From: Paenibacillus nanensis
GTDB taxonomy: Bacteria; Bacillota; Bacilli; Paenibacillales; Paenibacillaceae
Direction of reading: 5' to 3'
Assembly (NCBI RefSeq): GCF_003583765.1
Contig: NZ_QXQA01000002.1
Span: 124,001-188,000, forward strand
Length of the DNA: 64,000 nt
Shown here: positions 53,168-61,694 of the stretch, one piece after another
Position numbering within the stretch: position 1 is the stretch's first letter
How the letters are laid out: each line of letters opens with the position of its first letter
Notes under the pieces: model-generated
Databases searched by the model: none
Told to the model about the DNA's origin: nothing
What the model saw: the letters and a program-made list of their open reading frames with translations, nothing else
Made by a program: the position numbers and the translations under genes

Positions 53168-55507
53168 TTAGTTTTCTCCGCCGGTTATCGATGACTCCTC
53201 CCCGGAATCAGCACCTGCATCATTACCAGAGCCGGAAGCCGTCTCGGAAGCATTACCCGTCTCGGCGCCGGAAGCCGTATCCGCGGCTTCTTCGCCGGAA
53301 CCCGGTTCTCCTTCCGCCCCGCTTGAGTCGTTCGCAGCAGCTTGTTCGGCGTCGGAGCCAAGCGGCGGGGATAGCTTTACGCGGACAGTTCTTTCGCCAT
53401 TTTTCTCCTCCACCTGCTGCGATACGACAAAACCTGTTCCTTCAGGCGCCAGCCGCGCCCCGATGAGCGATGTAAGCTCAATCGCGTCGCGCAGCGACAC
53501 GCCGGTTAAGTCGGGTACAGGAAGCTTGTCCCTCTGCTCCGTTATGAGATAGATCCGCTGAGTCGGGTGGATAAGCGAGCCGGCCGGCGGAATTTGACTC
53601 AACACGGCGCCGCCTTCGCCAACAATCTCGTAAGGGAGCGCCTCCGCCTTCAGTTCATCCATCGCTTGCGTTACTTTCAATTCTTTCAAATCCGGAACCG
53701 CTACTTTGATTTCGCCGGTCTCGAGCGCTTCATTCGGCGTCCAGTTCGGCGCGATCCCCATCTTACGCAGACTCTTCAGCATAATTTCCCGGAAGGCCGG
53801 CGCCGCTACCGAGCCGCCGCCCGCATTCGGGTCGTTCGGCTCATCGACCAAAATATAAAGCACGATTTGCGGATTATCGACAGGCGCATAGCCGATGAAG
53901 GAAACCATAATTTTTGTATCGGAATATTTGCCGTCCACGAATTTCTGCGAAGTTCCCGTCTTGCCCGCTACGCGGTACCCTTCAATATACGCGTTTTTCC
54001 CCGTGCCCTTGTCTTGGTCGGAGACGACCTGCTCCAGATATTCGCTGACTTGGCGAGAGGTCTCCTCCGAAATGACCTGGCGAATGACCTTAGGCTTCGT
54101 GACGGTTGTTGTTTTGGTCAACGGATCGGTAATACTCTTAATCACATGCGGCTCCATCAGCTTGCCGCCGTTCGCTACCGCCGAAACGGCCGCAACCTGT
54201 TGAATCGCCGTTACGGCAACGCCCTGGCCGAATGACGCGTTGGCAATTTCACTGTTCCACCGGAAACGAATCGATCCGGTCAGCTCGTTCGTCAGCTCGA
54301 TTCCGGTCTTCTGGCCAAATCCGAACTTCGTGAAATAGTCGCGCATCTTTTCCGCTCCAAGCCGTTCGAAGCCGAGCTTAATAAAGGCGACGTTACTCGA
54401 ATATTTGAGTCCGTCAAGGAACGATATCGTGCCCCAGCCGTCCCGGTTATGGTCTCGGATGACAACCGTATCGCCGGGAACTCGATAGCTCCCTGATTTA
54501 TAAGTCTCGTTCGGATTGAATAGGCCCTCTTCCACCGCGGCGGCAAGGACCGCGATTTTGAACGTGGAACCCGGCTCGTACAACGAACCTACGGCATGGT
54601 TAAAGTAATTGGCGTACTCATATTCCCAATACTCATTCGGGTTATATTCCGGCAGATTCGCCATCGCCAAAATTTCCCCCGTATTCGGATCGGCGGCGAT
54701 CGCCGTCGCGCTTTTCGGCTGGTACTTCTTAGCTATGCCGCGCAGCGCTTCCTCCACGTAATGCTGGATATCGGTATCAATCGTCAGCGCAATGTTGTCC
54801 CCGTCCTCCGGCTGCTTATATTCCATCTCACCGTCCGTGAGTTCGACATACGCGCCGTCCTTCTCGTAACGGATATAACCGTCCGTTCCGGTTAACCGGT
54901 CGTTGAAATAGGCTTCCACGCCGGTCATATGCTCGCGGTCCAAGCTGACGTAGCCGACTAGCTGCGAAGCCAGCTTTTGTTGGGGATGATAACGCTTCAG
55001 CGTCTCCTCGATGATAATGCCTGTATCCGTGCCGATCTTTTTTTCGATCATCTCGGTTCTCAGCTTGTCTCTGAACTCTTTCAGCTTGTCGGCTGCCGCT
55101 TTTTCAATTTGCCAGCCGCCCTTCCGGAGCTCGCGATGCGCGTAAAACTCCCCGTCATCCTTCTTCGCGGTTACGACTTTCCGAACCTCGTTCTCGGAAG
55201 CTCCAAGCGCTTCCGTCAAGCCCTTAATAACCTCCTCCGCCATACCCGCCTCATTAATCAGCTTCGGATTGACCGATACGTTGTAGGAGATCGTATCCAT
55301 CGCCAGCACGTTGCCGTTGCGGTCCGTAATTGTCCCCCTCTTTGCCGGCAGCGTCTCCGCTGCAGCCCACCTCTCTTTGGCCATGACGTAATAGGTATCT
55401 CGGTCGAGCACTTGCACATAGAAAACTCTTCCAATCAGAATAAGAAAAAGGAGGGTCATAACCCCTCCAAATAACAGCGTGCGAAGTTTAATTCGTTTAC
55501 TCATCAT
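53168..55507 (-). CDS. pbpB: Septal class B penicillin-binding protein PBP2B
   Basis: The essential division transpeptidase (FtsI equivalent). 779 residues: membrane helix (9-32), dimerisation domain, transpeptidase with STFK (Ser314), SSN (YSSNVAF, about 378) and KTGT (AGKTGTSQK), then two PASTA domains (starting VAVPDLKELKVTQAM and LPVPDLTGVSLRDAIE). The last 60 residues are an unusual low-complexity Ser/Gly/Ala/Glu/Asp tail outside the membrane. It follows ftsL by 8 bases. Confidence 0.95.
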   Translation of the reverse strand: MMSKRIKLRTLLFGGVMTLLFLILIGRVFYVQVLDRDTYYVMAKERWAAAETLPAKRGTITDRNGNVLAMDTISYNVSVNPKLINEAGMAEEVIKGLTEALGASENEVRKVVTAKKDDGEFYAHRELRKGGWQIEKAAADKLKEFRDKLRTEMIEKKIGTDTGIIIEETLKRYHPQQKLASQLVGYVSLDREHMTGVEAYFNDRLTGTDGYIRYEKDGAYVELTDGEMEYKQPEDGDNIALTIDTDIQHYVEEALRGIAKKYQPKSATAIAADPNTGEILAMANLPEYNPNEYWEYEYANYFNHAVGSLYEPGSTFKIAVLAAAVEEGLFNPNETYKSGSYRVPGDTVVIRDHNRDGWGTISFLDGLKYSSNVAFIKLGFERLGAEKMRDYFTKFGFGQKTGIELTNELTGSIRFRWNSEIANASFGQGVAVTAIQQVAAVSAVANGGKLMEPHVIKSITDPLTKTTTVTKPKVIRQVISEETSRQVSEYLEQVVSDQDKGTGKNAYIEGYRVAGKTGTSQKFVDGKYSDTKIMVSFIGYAPVDNPQIVLYILVDEPNDPNAGGGSVAAPAFREIMLKSLRKMGIAPNWTPNEALETGEIKVAVPDLKELKVTQAMDELKAEALPYEIVGEGGAVLSQIPPAGSLIHPTQRIYLITEQRDKLPVPDLTGVSLRDAIELTSLIGARLAPEGTGFVVSQQVEEKNGERTVRVKLSPPLGSDAEQAAANDSSGAEGEPGSGEEAADTASGAETGNASETASGSGNDAGADSGEESSITGGEN

Positions 55508-55515
55508 GTCACACC

Positions 55516-55917
55516 CTAATCACGCATAGCCGTACTTGTCGAGACGTTATCCTTCTTGATCATAATGCCGCCTTCCAAACTGCTGACCATGCCCTGCGTC
55601 TCCGCAAGCTGACGGATACGCTCCGGATCGCTTAACATCTCTACTTGCCGCTTCAGATCTTCCATCTCGATGTTCATAGTCTCATATTCGGCATTCATCT
55701 GCTTGATTTGAAGATTCATATTGTAAATTTGCGCATATCTCGAAATAATAACCCCGGCGACAACCACGCAGAGAAGCACGGTAAAGAGGTACAGCAGCTT
55801 CTCCTGCACCGGCAATGATTTTCTCTTCACGACGACTTTTTTGGTTTCCCGGACAACTTGCTGCTGCTGCGGCTTCCGCTTCGGCTGAAGCGCTAAATTT
55901 CCATTTACGTACGCCAC
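55516..55917 (-). CDS. ftsL: Cell division protein FtsL
   Basis: A 133-residue bitopic protein that joins DivIC and DivIB and activates septal synthesis. Basic, Gln-rich cytoplasmic part (about 1-38, RKPQQQQVVRETKK), a membrane helix (about 40-62, LLYLFTVLLCVVVAGVIISR) and an extracellular leucine-zipper coiled coil (65-110, LQIKQMNAEYETMNIEMEDL). The start is GTG at 55917 behind GGGGGA. Position between rsmH and pbpB supports the assignment, since FtsL sequences diverge fast. Confidence 0.9.
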   Translation of the reverse strand: MAYVNGNLALQPKRKPQQQQVVRETKKVVVKRKSLPVQEKLLYLFTVLLCVVVAGVIISRYAQIYNMNLQIKQMNAEYETMNIEMEDLKRQVEMLSDPERIRQLAETQGMVSSLEGGIMIKKDNVSTSTAMRD

Positions 55918-55932
55918 TTCATATTCCCCCTT

Positions 55933-56883
55933 TTACAATTTTTCCGCTATTCTCAGCTTGGCCGACCTTGCTCGAGGATTCTGCTCAAGCTCGCGCTCTC
56001 CCGGCACGATCGGTTTGCGATTAATCAATTTCAGAACACCGGCTTTCCCGCACACGCATAACGGAAAATCCGGCGGGCAGGTGCATTTTTCCACATATTT
56101 AGCGAAGATTTGCTTGCAAATCCGATCTTCAAGCGAATGGAACGTAATGACGGAAGCTCTTCCGCCCGGCGCCAAGCATCGTACCGACGCCTCCAGCGCT
56201 TCCTCCTCCGCACCAAGCTCGTCATTGACCGCGATTCGCAGCGCTTGGAAGGAACGTTTGGCCGGATGCCCTCCCGTCCGTCTCGTCGCCGCCGGAATCG
56301 AAGCTTTGATAAGCTCGGCAAGCTCGCCGGTCTTCTCAAGCGGCGCCGCCTCTCTTGCTTTCACGATATTTCTGGCAATATTGCGCGCAAACTTCTCTTC
56401 GCCGTAACGATCGAGAATGCGTGCGATTTCGCGCTCGTCCCACTCGTTGACGATCTCATAGGCGGTCAACTCGCTCTCCCTGTCCATCCGCATATCCAGC
56501 GGCGCGTCATGGTTGTAGCTGAACCCCCGCTCCGCTTCATCAAGCTGCGGGCTCGATACCCCCAAGTCGAACAGAATGCCGTCTACTTGAGGAACGCCTT
56601 CTTTAAGCGGCACGCCGCAGCCTCTAAGCTCCTGCTCGAGGTAGCGGAAATTGCTTCGGACAAGCGTCACTTTATCCATATAGGGAGCAAGCCTCTTCTG
56701 AGCGTTGTCCAGCGCCCAATCGTCCTGGTCGAATGCGATCAAACGTCCTCCCGCGCCGAGTCGGGACGCAATCAGCTCGCTATGTCCCGCTCCCCCAAGC
56801 GTGCAATCGACGTAAATGCCGTCCGGCTTGATGGCCAAGCCGTCCACCGCTTCTTCCAATAAAACCGTAGTATGCTGAAACAC
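55933..56883 (-). CDS. rsmH: 16S rRNA (cytosine1402-N4)-methyltransferase
   Basis: Methylates C1402 of 16S rRNA with SAM (formerly MraW). 316 residues; [40 protein letters not shown] (SAM site) and [20 protein letters not shown] are family signatures, with [17 protein letters not shown] near the C-terminus. The start is GTG at 56883 behind GGGAGG. It is the second gene of the dcw cluster. Confidence 0.97.
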   Translation of the reverse strand: MFQHTTVLLEEAVDGLAIKPDGIYVDCTLGGAGHSELIASRLGAGGRLIAFDQDDWALDNAQKRLAPYMDKVTLVRSNFRYLEQELRGCGVPLKEGVPQVDGILFDLGVSSPQLDEAERGFSYNHDAPLDMRMDRESELTAYEIVNEWDEREIARILDRYGEEKFARNIARNIVKAREAAPLEKTGELAELIKASIPAATRRTGGHPAKRSFQALRIAVNDELGAEEEALEASVRCLAPGGRASVITFHSLEDRICKQIFAKYVEKCTCPPDFPLCVCGKAGVLKLINRKPIVPGERELEQNPRARSAKLRIAEKL

Positions 56884-56934
56884 GCTTTAAGTCCTCCCAT
56901 ATCTGTTGTCTGTCTAAGAAGTATGTATGCTGTC

Positions 56935-57372
56935 TTAAAAATTAAAGTCAAAATCCACCAGCTTCTCAGCAATTTCGTTAAATGTCTGCTCCGATTGCTC
57001 GTAGTAGCTGTCCCAAGTCTCTTTGCTCCAAATTTCAACTCGTCCCGATACGCCGAGCACCATGCAATCCTTATCCAGCTTGGCGTACTCGCGCAGGTGG
57101 CTTGGTATATTTACCCTTCCCTGTTTGTCCAGCTCGCATTCCGTCGCCCCCGAGAAAAAAAACCGGGTAAACGCCCGCGCATCCGACTTCATCAGCGGCA
57201 GCGACTTCAGCTTCTGCTCCAGCACGCTCCACTCGCTCATCGGATAAACAAACAAGCAGTTATCGAGGCCTCTTGTGGCGATAAAGGCTGAACCGAGCGC
57301 TTCGCGGAACTTGGAAGGAATAATGATACGTCCCTTCTCGTCTATGCTATGTTGATATTCACCCATAAACAT
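56935..57372 (-). CDS. mraZ: Transcriptional regulator MraZ
   Basis: A double AbrB-like protein that binds the dcw promoter. The two swapped-hairpin repeats are visible as [20 protein letters not shown] (1-25) and [20 protein letters not shown] (about 75-100), separated by [16 protein letters not shown] at 57372 gives 145 residues, the usual size, with GGAG 8 bases upstream; upstream codons in frame lie over the operator repeats and are not coding. It probably controls its own promoter and so the whole cluster. Confidence 0.95.
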   Translation of the reverse strand: MFMGEYQHSIDEKGRIIIPSKFREALGSAFIATRGLDNCLFVYPMSEWSVLEQKLKSLPLMKSDARAFTRFFFSGATECELDKQGRVNIPSHLREYAKLDKDCMVLGVSGRVEIWSKETWDSYYEQSEQTFNEIAEKLVDFDFNF

Positions 57373-57391
57373 GGTTTCCGCTCCACTCCTT

Positions 57392-57426
57392 CCCCCTAAC
57401 GCTCCACTTTGCCCCACTTTTCCCCA
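57392..57426 (-). promoter_or_regulatory. MraZ operator: four 10-base-spaced TGGGG-type repeats
   Basis: On the minus strand TGGGG (57422-57426), TGGGG (57412-57416), TGGAG (57402-57406) and GGGGG (57392-57396) recur every 10 bases, just upstream of the mraZ ATG. MraZ is known to bind direct TGGGN repeats with 5-base spacers in front of mraZ. Confidence 0.75.
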
Positions 57427-57450
57427 CCTAGATACAGTAGTTCGCCACCT

Positions 57451-57480
57451 AAAATAAAAATCCTGCTCTGGGAGCAGGAA
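57451..57480 (-). terminator. Intrinsic terminator upstream of mraZ
   Basis: TCCTGCTC and GAGCAGGA form an 8-bp stem with a 3-base loop, followed on the minus strand by TTTTTATTTT. It points toward mraZ although no minus-strand gene lies just upstream, so it would stop antisense transcripts from the arsR-type region, or act as an attenuator if a dcw promoter lies further upstream. Confidence 0.7.
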
Positions 57481-57533
57481 AATGAAAAAAATATTTTAGC
57501 CTATTAATCATTGTTTTGCCTATAAAAACGCAG

Positions 57534-57563
57534 TTGACTAGACACCATATGGTGTCCTATACT
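57534..57563 (+). promoter_or_regulatory. SigA promoter of the arsR-type gene
   Basis: TTGACT (57534-57539), 18 bases, TATACT (57558-57563) on the plus strand. The first palindromic operator fills the spacer. The start would be near 57570, leaving a leader of about 220 bases. Confidence 0.75.
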
Positions 57564-57585
57564 GGAATCGACACCAAATGGTGTC
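57541..57585. promoter_or_regulatory. Twin palindromic operators of the arsR-type regulator
   Basis: GACACCATATGGTGTC (57541-57556) is a perfect 16-bp palindrome between -35 and -10. GACACCAAATGGTGTC (57570-57585), identical except for the central base, covers the likely start site. Centres are 29 bases apart. Placement is that of a repressor operator; autoregulation by the downstream protein is inferred. Confidence 0.75.
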
Positions 57586-57659
57586 TGATTTAACCCTATC
57601 AACGCCGCAGCATTTGTATTGCATATTGGCTTCAAGCAGCATTGCCCGCATTCGTGCGT

Positions 57660-57701
57660 GGCGTCAGCTGTCCCCTCGCCGCGTGACGCCTGAACAGCTG
57701 A
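57660..57701 (+). repeat. Interleaved inverted repeats in the arsR-type leader
   Basis: GGCGTCA (57660-57666) pairs with TGACGCC (57684-57690). TCAGCTGT (57664-57671) pairs with ACAGCTGA (57694-57701). The left arms share TCA, so the two hairpins exclude each other at their bases. They lie just before the strong ribosome-binding site of a leader frame. Confidence 0.55.
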
Positions 57702-57723
57702 ACGTTTGTAAGGAGGTGGTGAA

Positions 57724-57858
57724 ATGAACGGCAGTTCCTTCATACCGTCAATCGAATTCTGCAGCAGAAAATTAGATTTGGAGGGGGTGTTATGGGCGAG
57801 AACAACCAGCTGCGGGATGTGTTCGAGGCAATCGCAGATCCGACCAGACGCCGATTGA
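57724..57858 (+). CDS. Possible 44-aa leader peptide overlapping the arsR-type gene
   Basis: ATG at 57724 follows AAGGAGGTGG, a near-perfect complement of the 16S 3' end, with 4 bases spacing from its end. The frame reads MNGSSFIPSIEFCSRKLDLE, passes the ribosome-binding site and ATG of the arsR-type gene in another frame, and stops at 57856-57858. The product looks like nothing known and its second half is the out-of-frame start of arsR. It may be a translated leader or coupling frame rather than a functional protein. Confidence 0.35.
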   Translation: MNGSSFIPSIEFCSRKLDLEGVLWARTTSCGMCSRQSQIRPDAD

Positions 57859-58514
57859 TTCATCTGCTGACCGAAGCAGATGAGATCCCCCTTCATGAGT
57901 TAGCCGCGCAGTTTCCAATGGGCCGCACAGGGGTATCCAAGCATCTGAGCATGCTGAAAGAAGCGGGACTGGTGCTTGACCGGAAGGTCGGCAGAGAAAC
58001 TCGATTCAGGCTGAACGCCTCCCCGCTCAGAGAAGTTCAGCATTGGGCCGCTTTCCACAGCACGGTCTGGAGCACGAAAATGTATCGCTTGCACCAACTA
58101 TTAGAGGAGGAAGAACAGATGAGCTTCACATTGTCCATGGATTTTCAGTTCGCAACTTCGATCGAGAAGGCTTGGTCGGCCTTAACCGATTCAGGCAAGC
58201 TTGCCAAATGGATAACGGAAAATGATTTCGAGCCCGTCCCTGGGCATGGCTTTACGTTTCGGCATCAACCGTCCGAATGGTGGGACGGCATCGTGGAAGG
58301 CGAAGTGCTCGCTGCGGACGAACCGAACCGTTTGTCTTATAGTTGGGCCAGCGGAGGGGAGAAGCAGACGGTCACCTGGACGCTCCAGCATGTAGAGGAT
58401 GGAAAAATAAATCTGCATCTGGAACAAACCGGCTTCACAACGACGCAAGGACTCGAAGGAGCTAGGTATGGCTGGAGCAATTGGTTCGGGGAGTTCGCAA
58501 AGGTCCTGGAATAA
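57792..58514 (+). CDS. ArsR-type regulator fused to SRPBCC (AHSA1-like) domain
   Basis: Residues 1-90 are a winged helix of ArsR type (DVFEAIADPTRRRLIHLL, then TGVSKHLSMLKEAGLVLDRK as recognition helix). It has no Cys metal-binding motif, so a metal is unlikely as the signal. Residues 110-240 are an AHSA1/SRPBCC domain (TSIEKAWSALTDSGKLAKWI, then GWSNWFGEFAKVLE), a hydrophobic ligand-binding cavity fold. The two are joined by a Glu-rich linker (QLLEEEEQM). Separate neighbouring ArsR and SRPBCC genes are common; here they are one chain. ATG follows GGAGGGGG. Two palindromes lie in its promoter. The gene interrupts the conserved bshC-mraZ order and is plus-strand. Confidence 0.85.
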   Translation: MGENNQLRDVFEAIADPTRRRLIHLLTEADEIPLHELAAQFPMGRTGVSKHLSMLKEAGLVLDRKVGRETRFRLNASPLREVQHWAAFHSTVWSTKMYRLHQLLEEEEQMSFTLSMDFQFATSIEKAWSALTDSGKLAKWITENDFEPVPGHGFTFRHQPSEWWDGIVEGEVLAADEPNRLSYSWASGGEKQTVTWTLQHVEDGKINLHLEQTGFTTTQGLEGARYGWSNWFGEFAKVLE

Positions 58515-58548
58515 ACAGCATTAAAGCCGCAGGGATTGTATAAACAAG

Positions 58549-58582
58549 AAACCCCCCGCCAATGCGATCGTTGGCGGGGGTT
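58549..58582. terminator. Bidirectional terminator between arsR-type gene and ahcY
   Basis: AACCCCCCGCCAA and TTGGCGGGGGTT form a stem of about 12 bp between the convergent genes. Confidence 0.75.
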
Positions 58583-58594
58583 CATTGATGACGC

Positions 58595-59860
58595 TTATTC
58601 GTGCTCCGCCCAGCTGTCCAAATAAGCAGCTTGCTCCGGAGTCAGCTTGTCGATGCCCATGCCGAGCGATTCCAGCTTCAGTCTTGCCACTTGCTCGTCA
58701 AGCTCGTAAGGGACGTTAACGACTTTGCTGCCGATCGACTTGTACTGCTCGTTGACGTACTTCAGCGACATGGCTTGTAGCGCAAACGTCATATCCATAA
58801 TTTCAGCCGGATGTCCGTCGCCCGCCGCCAGATTGACGAGACGTCCCTCAGCCAGCAGGTAAATGCTGCGTCCATCCTCCATCTTGTATTCCTCGATGTT
58901 GCGGCGCACGGTTCGTTTGCTTGTCGACATCGCTTCAAGCTCCACCTTGTTCACTTCAACGTCGAAGTGGCCGGCATTGGAGAGAAGCGCGCCATTTTTC
59001 ATCACTTTGTAATGCTCTCCGCGAATCACGTCGCGGTTGCCCGTCACCGTTACGAAGATGTCGCCGTGTTTGGCGGCTTCCTGCATCGGCATAACGGCAA
59101 ATCCGTCCATATAGGCTTCCACTGCTTTGATCGCGTCGATTTCCGTTACGATGACGTTAGCGCCCATTCCTTTGGCGCGCATCGCAACGCCTTTACCGCA
59201 CCAGCCGTAGCCGACGACGACGACCGTTTTGCCCGCAACGACCAGGTTTGTCGTCCGGTTAATGCCGTCAATGACGGATTGACCCGTGCCGTACCGGTTA
59301 TCGAACAAATATTTGCAGAACGCATCGTTTACGGCAACCATCGGGAAGGTTAGCTTGCCTTCCTTCTCGAGCGCTCTTAGACGAATGATGCCGGTTGTTG
59401 TTTCTTCGGCGCCGCCGCGCAGATTTACGGCCATTTCCTTGCTGTCGGAATGCAGCAGCGTCACGAGATCGCCGCCGTCATCGATAATCAAATCCGGCTT
59501 GCATTCCAGCGCCTTCATGTTCAGCGCCTTAAATTCAGCCGGCGTCGGGTTGTATTTCGCAAATACCGTGATGCCGTCCTCCACAAGCGCCGCGCATACA
59601 TCGTCCTGCGTGGAAAGCGGATTGCTGCCCGTAATCGTCACTTCCGCGCCGCCCGCTTGCACAACCTTTGCCAAATAAGCCGTCTTCGCCTCGAGATGAA
59701 GCGAGATCGTCACCTTCAAGCCTTGGAACGGCTTCTCTTTCTCGAACTGCTCTTTGATCTTGTTCAGCACCGGCATATGGGCGCTGGCCCAATCAATCTT
59801 CAGATGACCTTCCGGCGCAAGCGACGGGTCAGCGATGATGCTTTTCTCAACTGTGTTCAT
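58595..59860 (-). CDS. ahcY: S-adenosylhomocysteine hydrolase
   Basis: Splits SAH to adenosine and homocysteine, removing the inhibitor left by methyltransferases. 421 residues with NAD site VVVVGYGWCGKGVAMRAKGM (about 213-232) and substrate motifs SNPLSTQDDVCAAL and DDGGDL. It is the short archaeal/bacterial form, lacking the insertion of some longer bacterial enzymes. Many Bacillales use the MtnN/LuxS or MccAB routes instead. It starts 36 bases after bshC, so cotranscription is likely. Confidence 0.95.
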   Translation of the reverse strand: MNTVEKSIIADPSLAPEGHLKIDWASAHMPVLNKIKEQFEKEKPFQGLKVTISLHLEAKTAYLAKVVQAGGAEVTITGSNPLSTQDDVCAALVEDGITVFAKYNPTPAEFKALNMKALECKPDLIIDDGGDLVTLLHSDSKEMAVNLRGGAEETTTGIIRLRALEKEGKLTFPMVAVNDAFCKYLFDNRYGTGQSVIDGINRTTNLVVAGKTVVVVGYGWCGKGVAMRAKGMGANVIVTEIDAIKAVEAYMDGFAVMPMQEAAKHGDIFVTVTGNRDVIRGEHYKVMKNGALLSNAGHFDVEVNKVELEAMSTSKRTVRRNIEEYKMEDGRSIYLLAEGRLVNLAAGDGHPAEIMDMTFALQAMSLKYVNEQYKSIGSKVVNVPYELDEQVARLKLESLGMGIDKLTPEQAAYLDSWAEHE

Positions 59861-59896
59861 GTGCGGGTTCCTCCCGTTTAATTGAAATGATTCCTT

Positions 59897-61540
59897 TTAC
59901 AAATACACAATCTCATGTCCGCCGGTTCGGCTGAACGGGGCTTCCATCAGCTTGCTCAGCCACGCGTCGCCGTAACGGTTCCAATACACAACCATGGAGA
60001 GCACGCGCTCCTGCGGCTTGCCCGACGGCGTGATCGCCGTAGCGATCCGGTCCAGCTGGCGGATGGAGGCTTCGAATTGTTTATTATACGCATCCGAGGT
60101 TTTTGCTTCCATATAGCCGATTTGCTCCAAAATTTTCGCCATATTCGTTTCCCCGAGCTTCGCGAGACCCGCCTGCACGGATGCCGCCAGATCGATAAGG
60201 GGCTGGTAGCTTTCTTGGAACGATTGTTTCACCGCGCTGAACTTCTCTTCGATCGCAAGGTTGTCTTGCTCTTTCAGCCACGCCTCCTTGCGCGCTTCGA
60301 AGCTTTCCATCACATCGGCAAAAGTAAGCTCGTATTTCGTCATATACTTCGCGATTGTTCCTTCAATTAAGGTATAGGACATGCGCGGCACAATAATCGG
60401 CATCTCCATGGAGAGCACGCGGAAGGCCCCGCCTGTAAGCGCCCAATATGCGATTTCGCCCGGCCCCAGCACCGTGCCGAGAACTGGGAACAAATAATCC
60501 TGCATGAGCGGCCGCGTCAGCACATTGTTGCTCAGCAGCTCCGGCCGCTCTTCGGCGATGCGGCGAAGCTCCTCCTTCGTCCAATGCGACCCGCCTTTGC
60601 GGTCTCGGTAGCCGTCCTCGCTCTTATGCAGAAGCGTACGCTCTCCGCCCTTCTCCGGCGGGAACATAAACAGATTGGCGCTGCCTGGCACCACATCGGC
60701 TTGCAGCGTATAGCCCCACGCCTTAACCTGCTCGGCCGCGCGGATATAAGCCTGCTCCAGCTCATCATTATACTGGAGCAGCTTGCCGAACATCGGCGAT
60801 TCCAGCTTCCGGATTTCCGGCGCGTCCGCATCCAGCAGGACAAGCCCTTCCGCGCCGAACAATTGGCTGAGCAAGCTCGCGAACATATCCGACAAAGAGA
60901 CCGAGCTGCGCGACAGCTCGGCAAGCTTCTCCACGATTTGCGGTTTAAACTCGGAATGCGGCAGCGCCTGCTCCAGCTCCTGCAGCAGCTGCTCCCAAAC
61001 CGCCGGTTCAATAGCCGTGCGGCTGACGGAAGTGCGCGGCCCTTCCGGCCTCGCCGCAGACAGCTTCCGAAGCTCCTGCTCCGCGGTGATCACGTAAGCG
61101 TGGTTGGCTTCATCCCAATCATGGTCCTCGCCCGCGATCCAAAATACGGGCACGACCCGGGCGCCAAGCTGCTCGCTAGCCGATTTGGCCGCTTTTATAA
61201 TCGTTACCGCTTTATGTATGACAAGCAGCGGTCCGGTCCATAGCCCGGCTTGCTGGCCCCCGATCACGACAGGCGCGCCTTCCGCTATTTGATCGATAGA
61301 AGACAAAACCGCCGGGGCTGCGCCCGCCTTTCGGTTGTACACCCGAAGCGCCTCCGCCACGTCTGCTTTGTCCGCTCTTAATGCCGTTCTCTCTTGCAAC
61401 GAACGGTATCTTCTCTCCCAGTCTCGCTCCGATCCGGAATGGTAACCGTAAAGCTCCGCGATCCGGTCATCCGTTTGATGGATATAGGCCTCCGTCAAAG
61501 GCTGCGCGATGGGAAGCCGATACGATTCATGATTCGTCAT
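59897..61540 (-). CDS. bshC: Bacillithiol biosynthesis cysteine-adding enzyme BshC
   Basis: Last step of bacillithiol synthesis: joins Cys to GlcN-malate. 547 residues, with the family core VVIGGQQAGLWTGPLLVIHK and PVFWIAGEDHDWDEANHAYV, ending in the helical C-terminal domain (FEASIRQLDRIATAITPSGK) and KLMEAPFSRTGGHEIVYL. Found upstream of mraZ in B. subtilis (as yllA); here ahcY and the arsR-type gene intervene. ATG behind GGGAGG. Confidence 0.96.
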   Translation of the reverse strand: MTNHESYRLPIAQPLTEAYIHQTDDRIAELYGYHSGSERDWERRYRSLQERTALRADKADVAEALRVYNRKAGAAPAVLSSIDQIAEGAPVVIGGQQAGLWTGPLLVIHKAVTIIKAAKSASEQLGARVVPVFWIAGEDHDWDEANHAYVITAEQELRKLSAARPEGPRTSVSRTAIEPAVWEQLLQELEQALPHSEFKPQIVEKLAELSRSSVSLSDMFASLLSQLFGAEGLVLLDADAPEIRKLESPMFGKLLQYNDELEQAYIRAAEQVKAWGYTLQADVVPGSANLFMFPPEKGGERTLLHKSEDGYRDRKGGSHWTKEELRRIAEERPELLSNNVLTRPLMQDYLFPVLGTVLGPGEIAYWALTGGAFRVLSMEMPIIVPRMSYTLIEGTIAKYMTKYELTFADVMESFEARKEAWLKEQDNLAIEEKFSAVKQSFQESYQPLIDLAASVQAGLAKLGETNMAKILEQIGYMEAKTSDAYNKQFEASIRQLDRIATAITPSGKPQERVLSMVVYWNRYGDAWLSKLMEAPFSRTGGHEIVYL

Positions 61541-61627
61541 GCGGTGTCGCCTCCCGATTGTATAAGAAATCGTATAATTCTATACGTACGTCAAAGCCAT
61601 TGTACACAAAGTGGAAGCCGCCCGTCA

Positions 61628-61656
61628 AAGCAAGAAAGCCCCTGCGCAGCAGGAGC
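61628..61656 (-). terminator. Terminator after the DUF3397 gene
   Basis: GCTCCTGC and GCAGGGGC (one mismatch) with a short loop, followed by TTTCTTGCTTT on the minus strand. Confidence 0.55.
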
Positions 61657-61694
61657 GTTTCATTCATTCGGCTCTTATTTACATATTCAGGCGC

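Noticed and set aside
59861..59896. SAH riboswitch upstream of ahcY
   Set aside because: Only 36 bases separate bshC and ahcY, too short for the aptamer; no matching structure seen.
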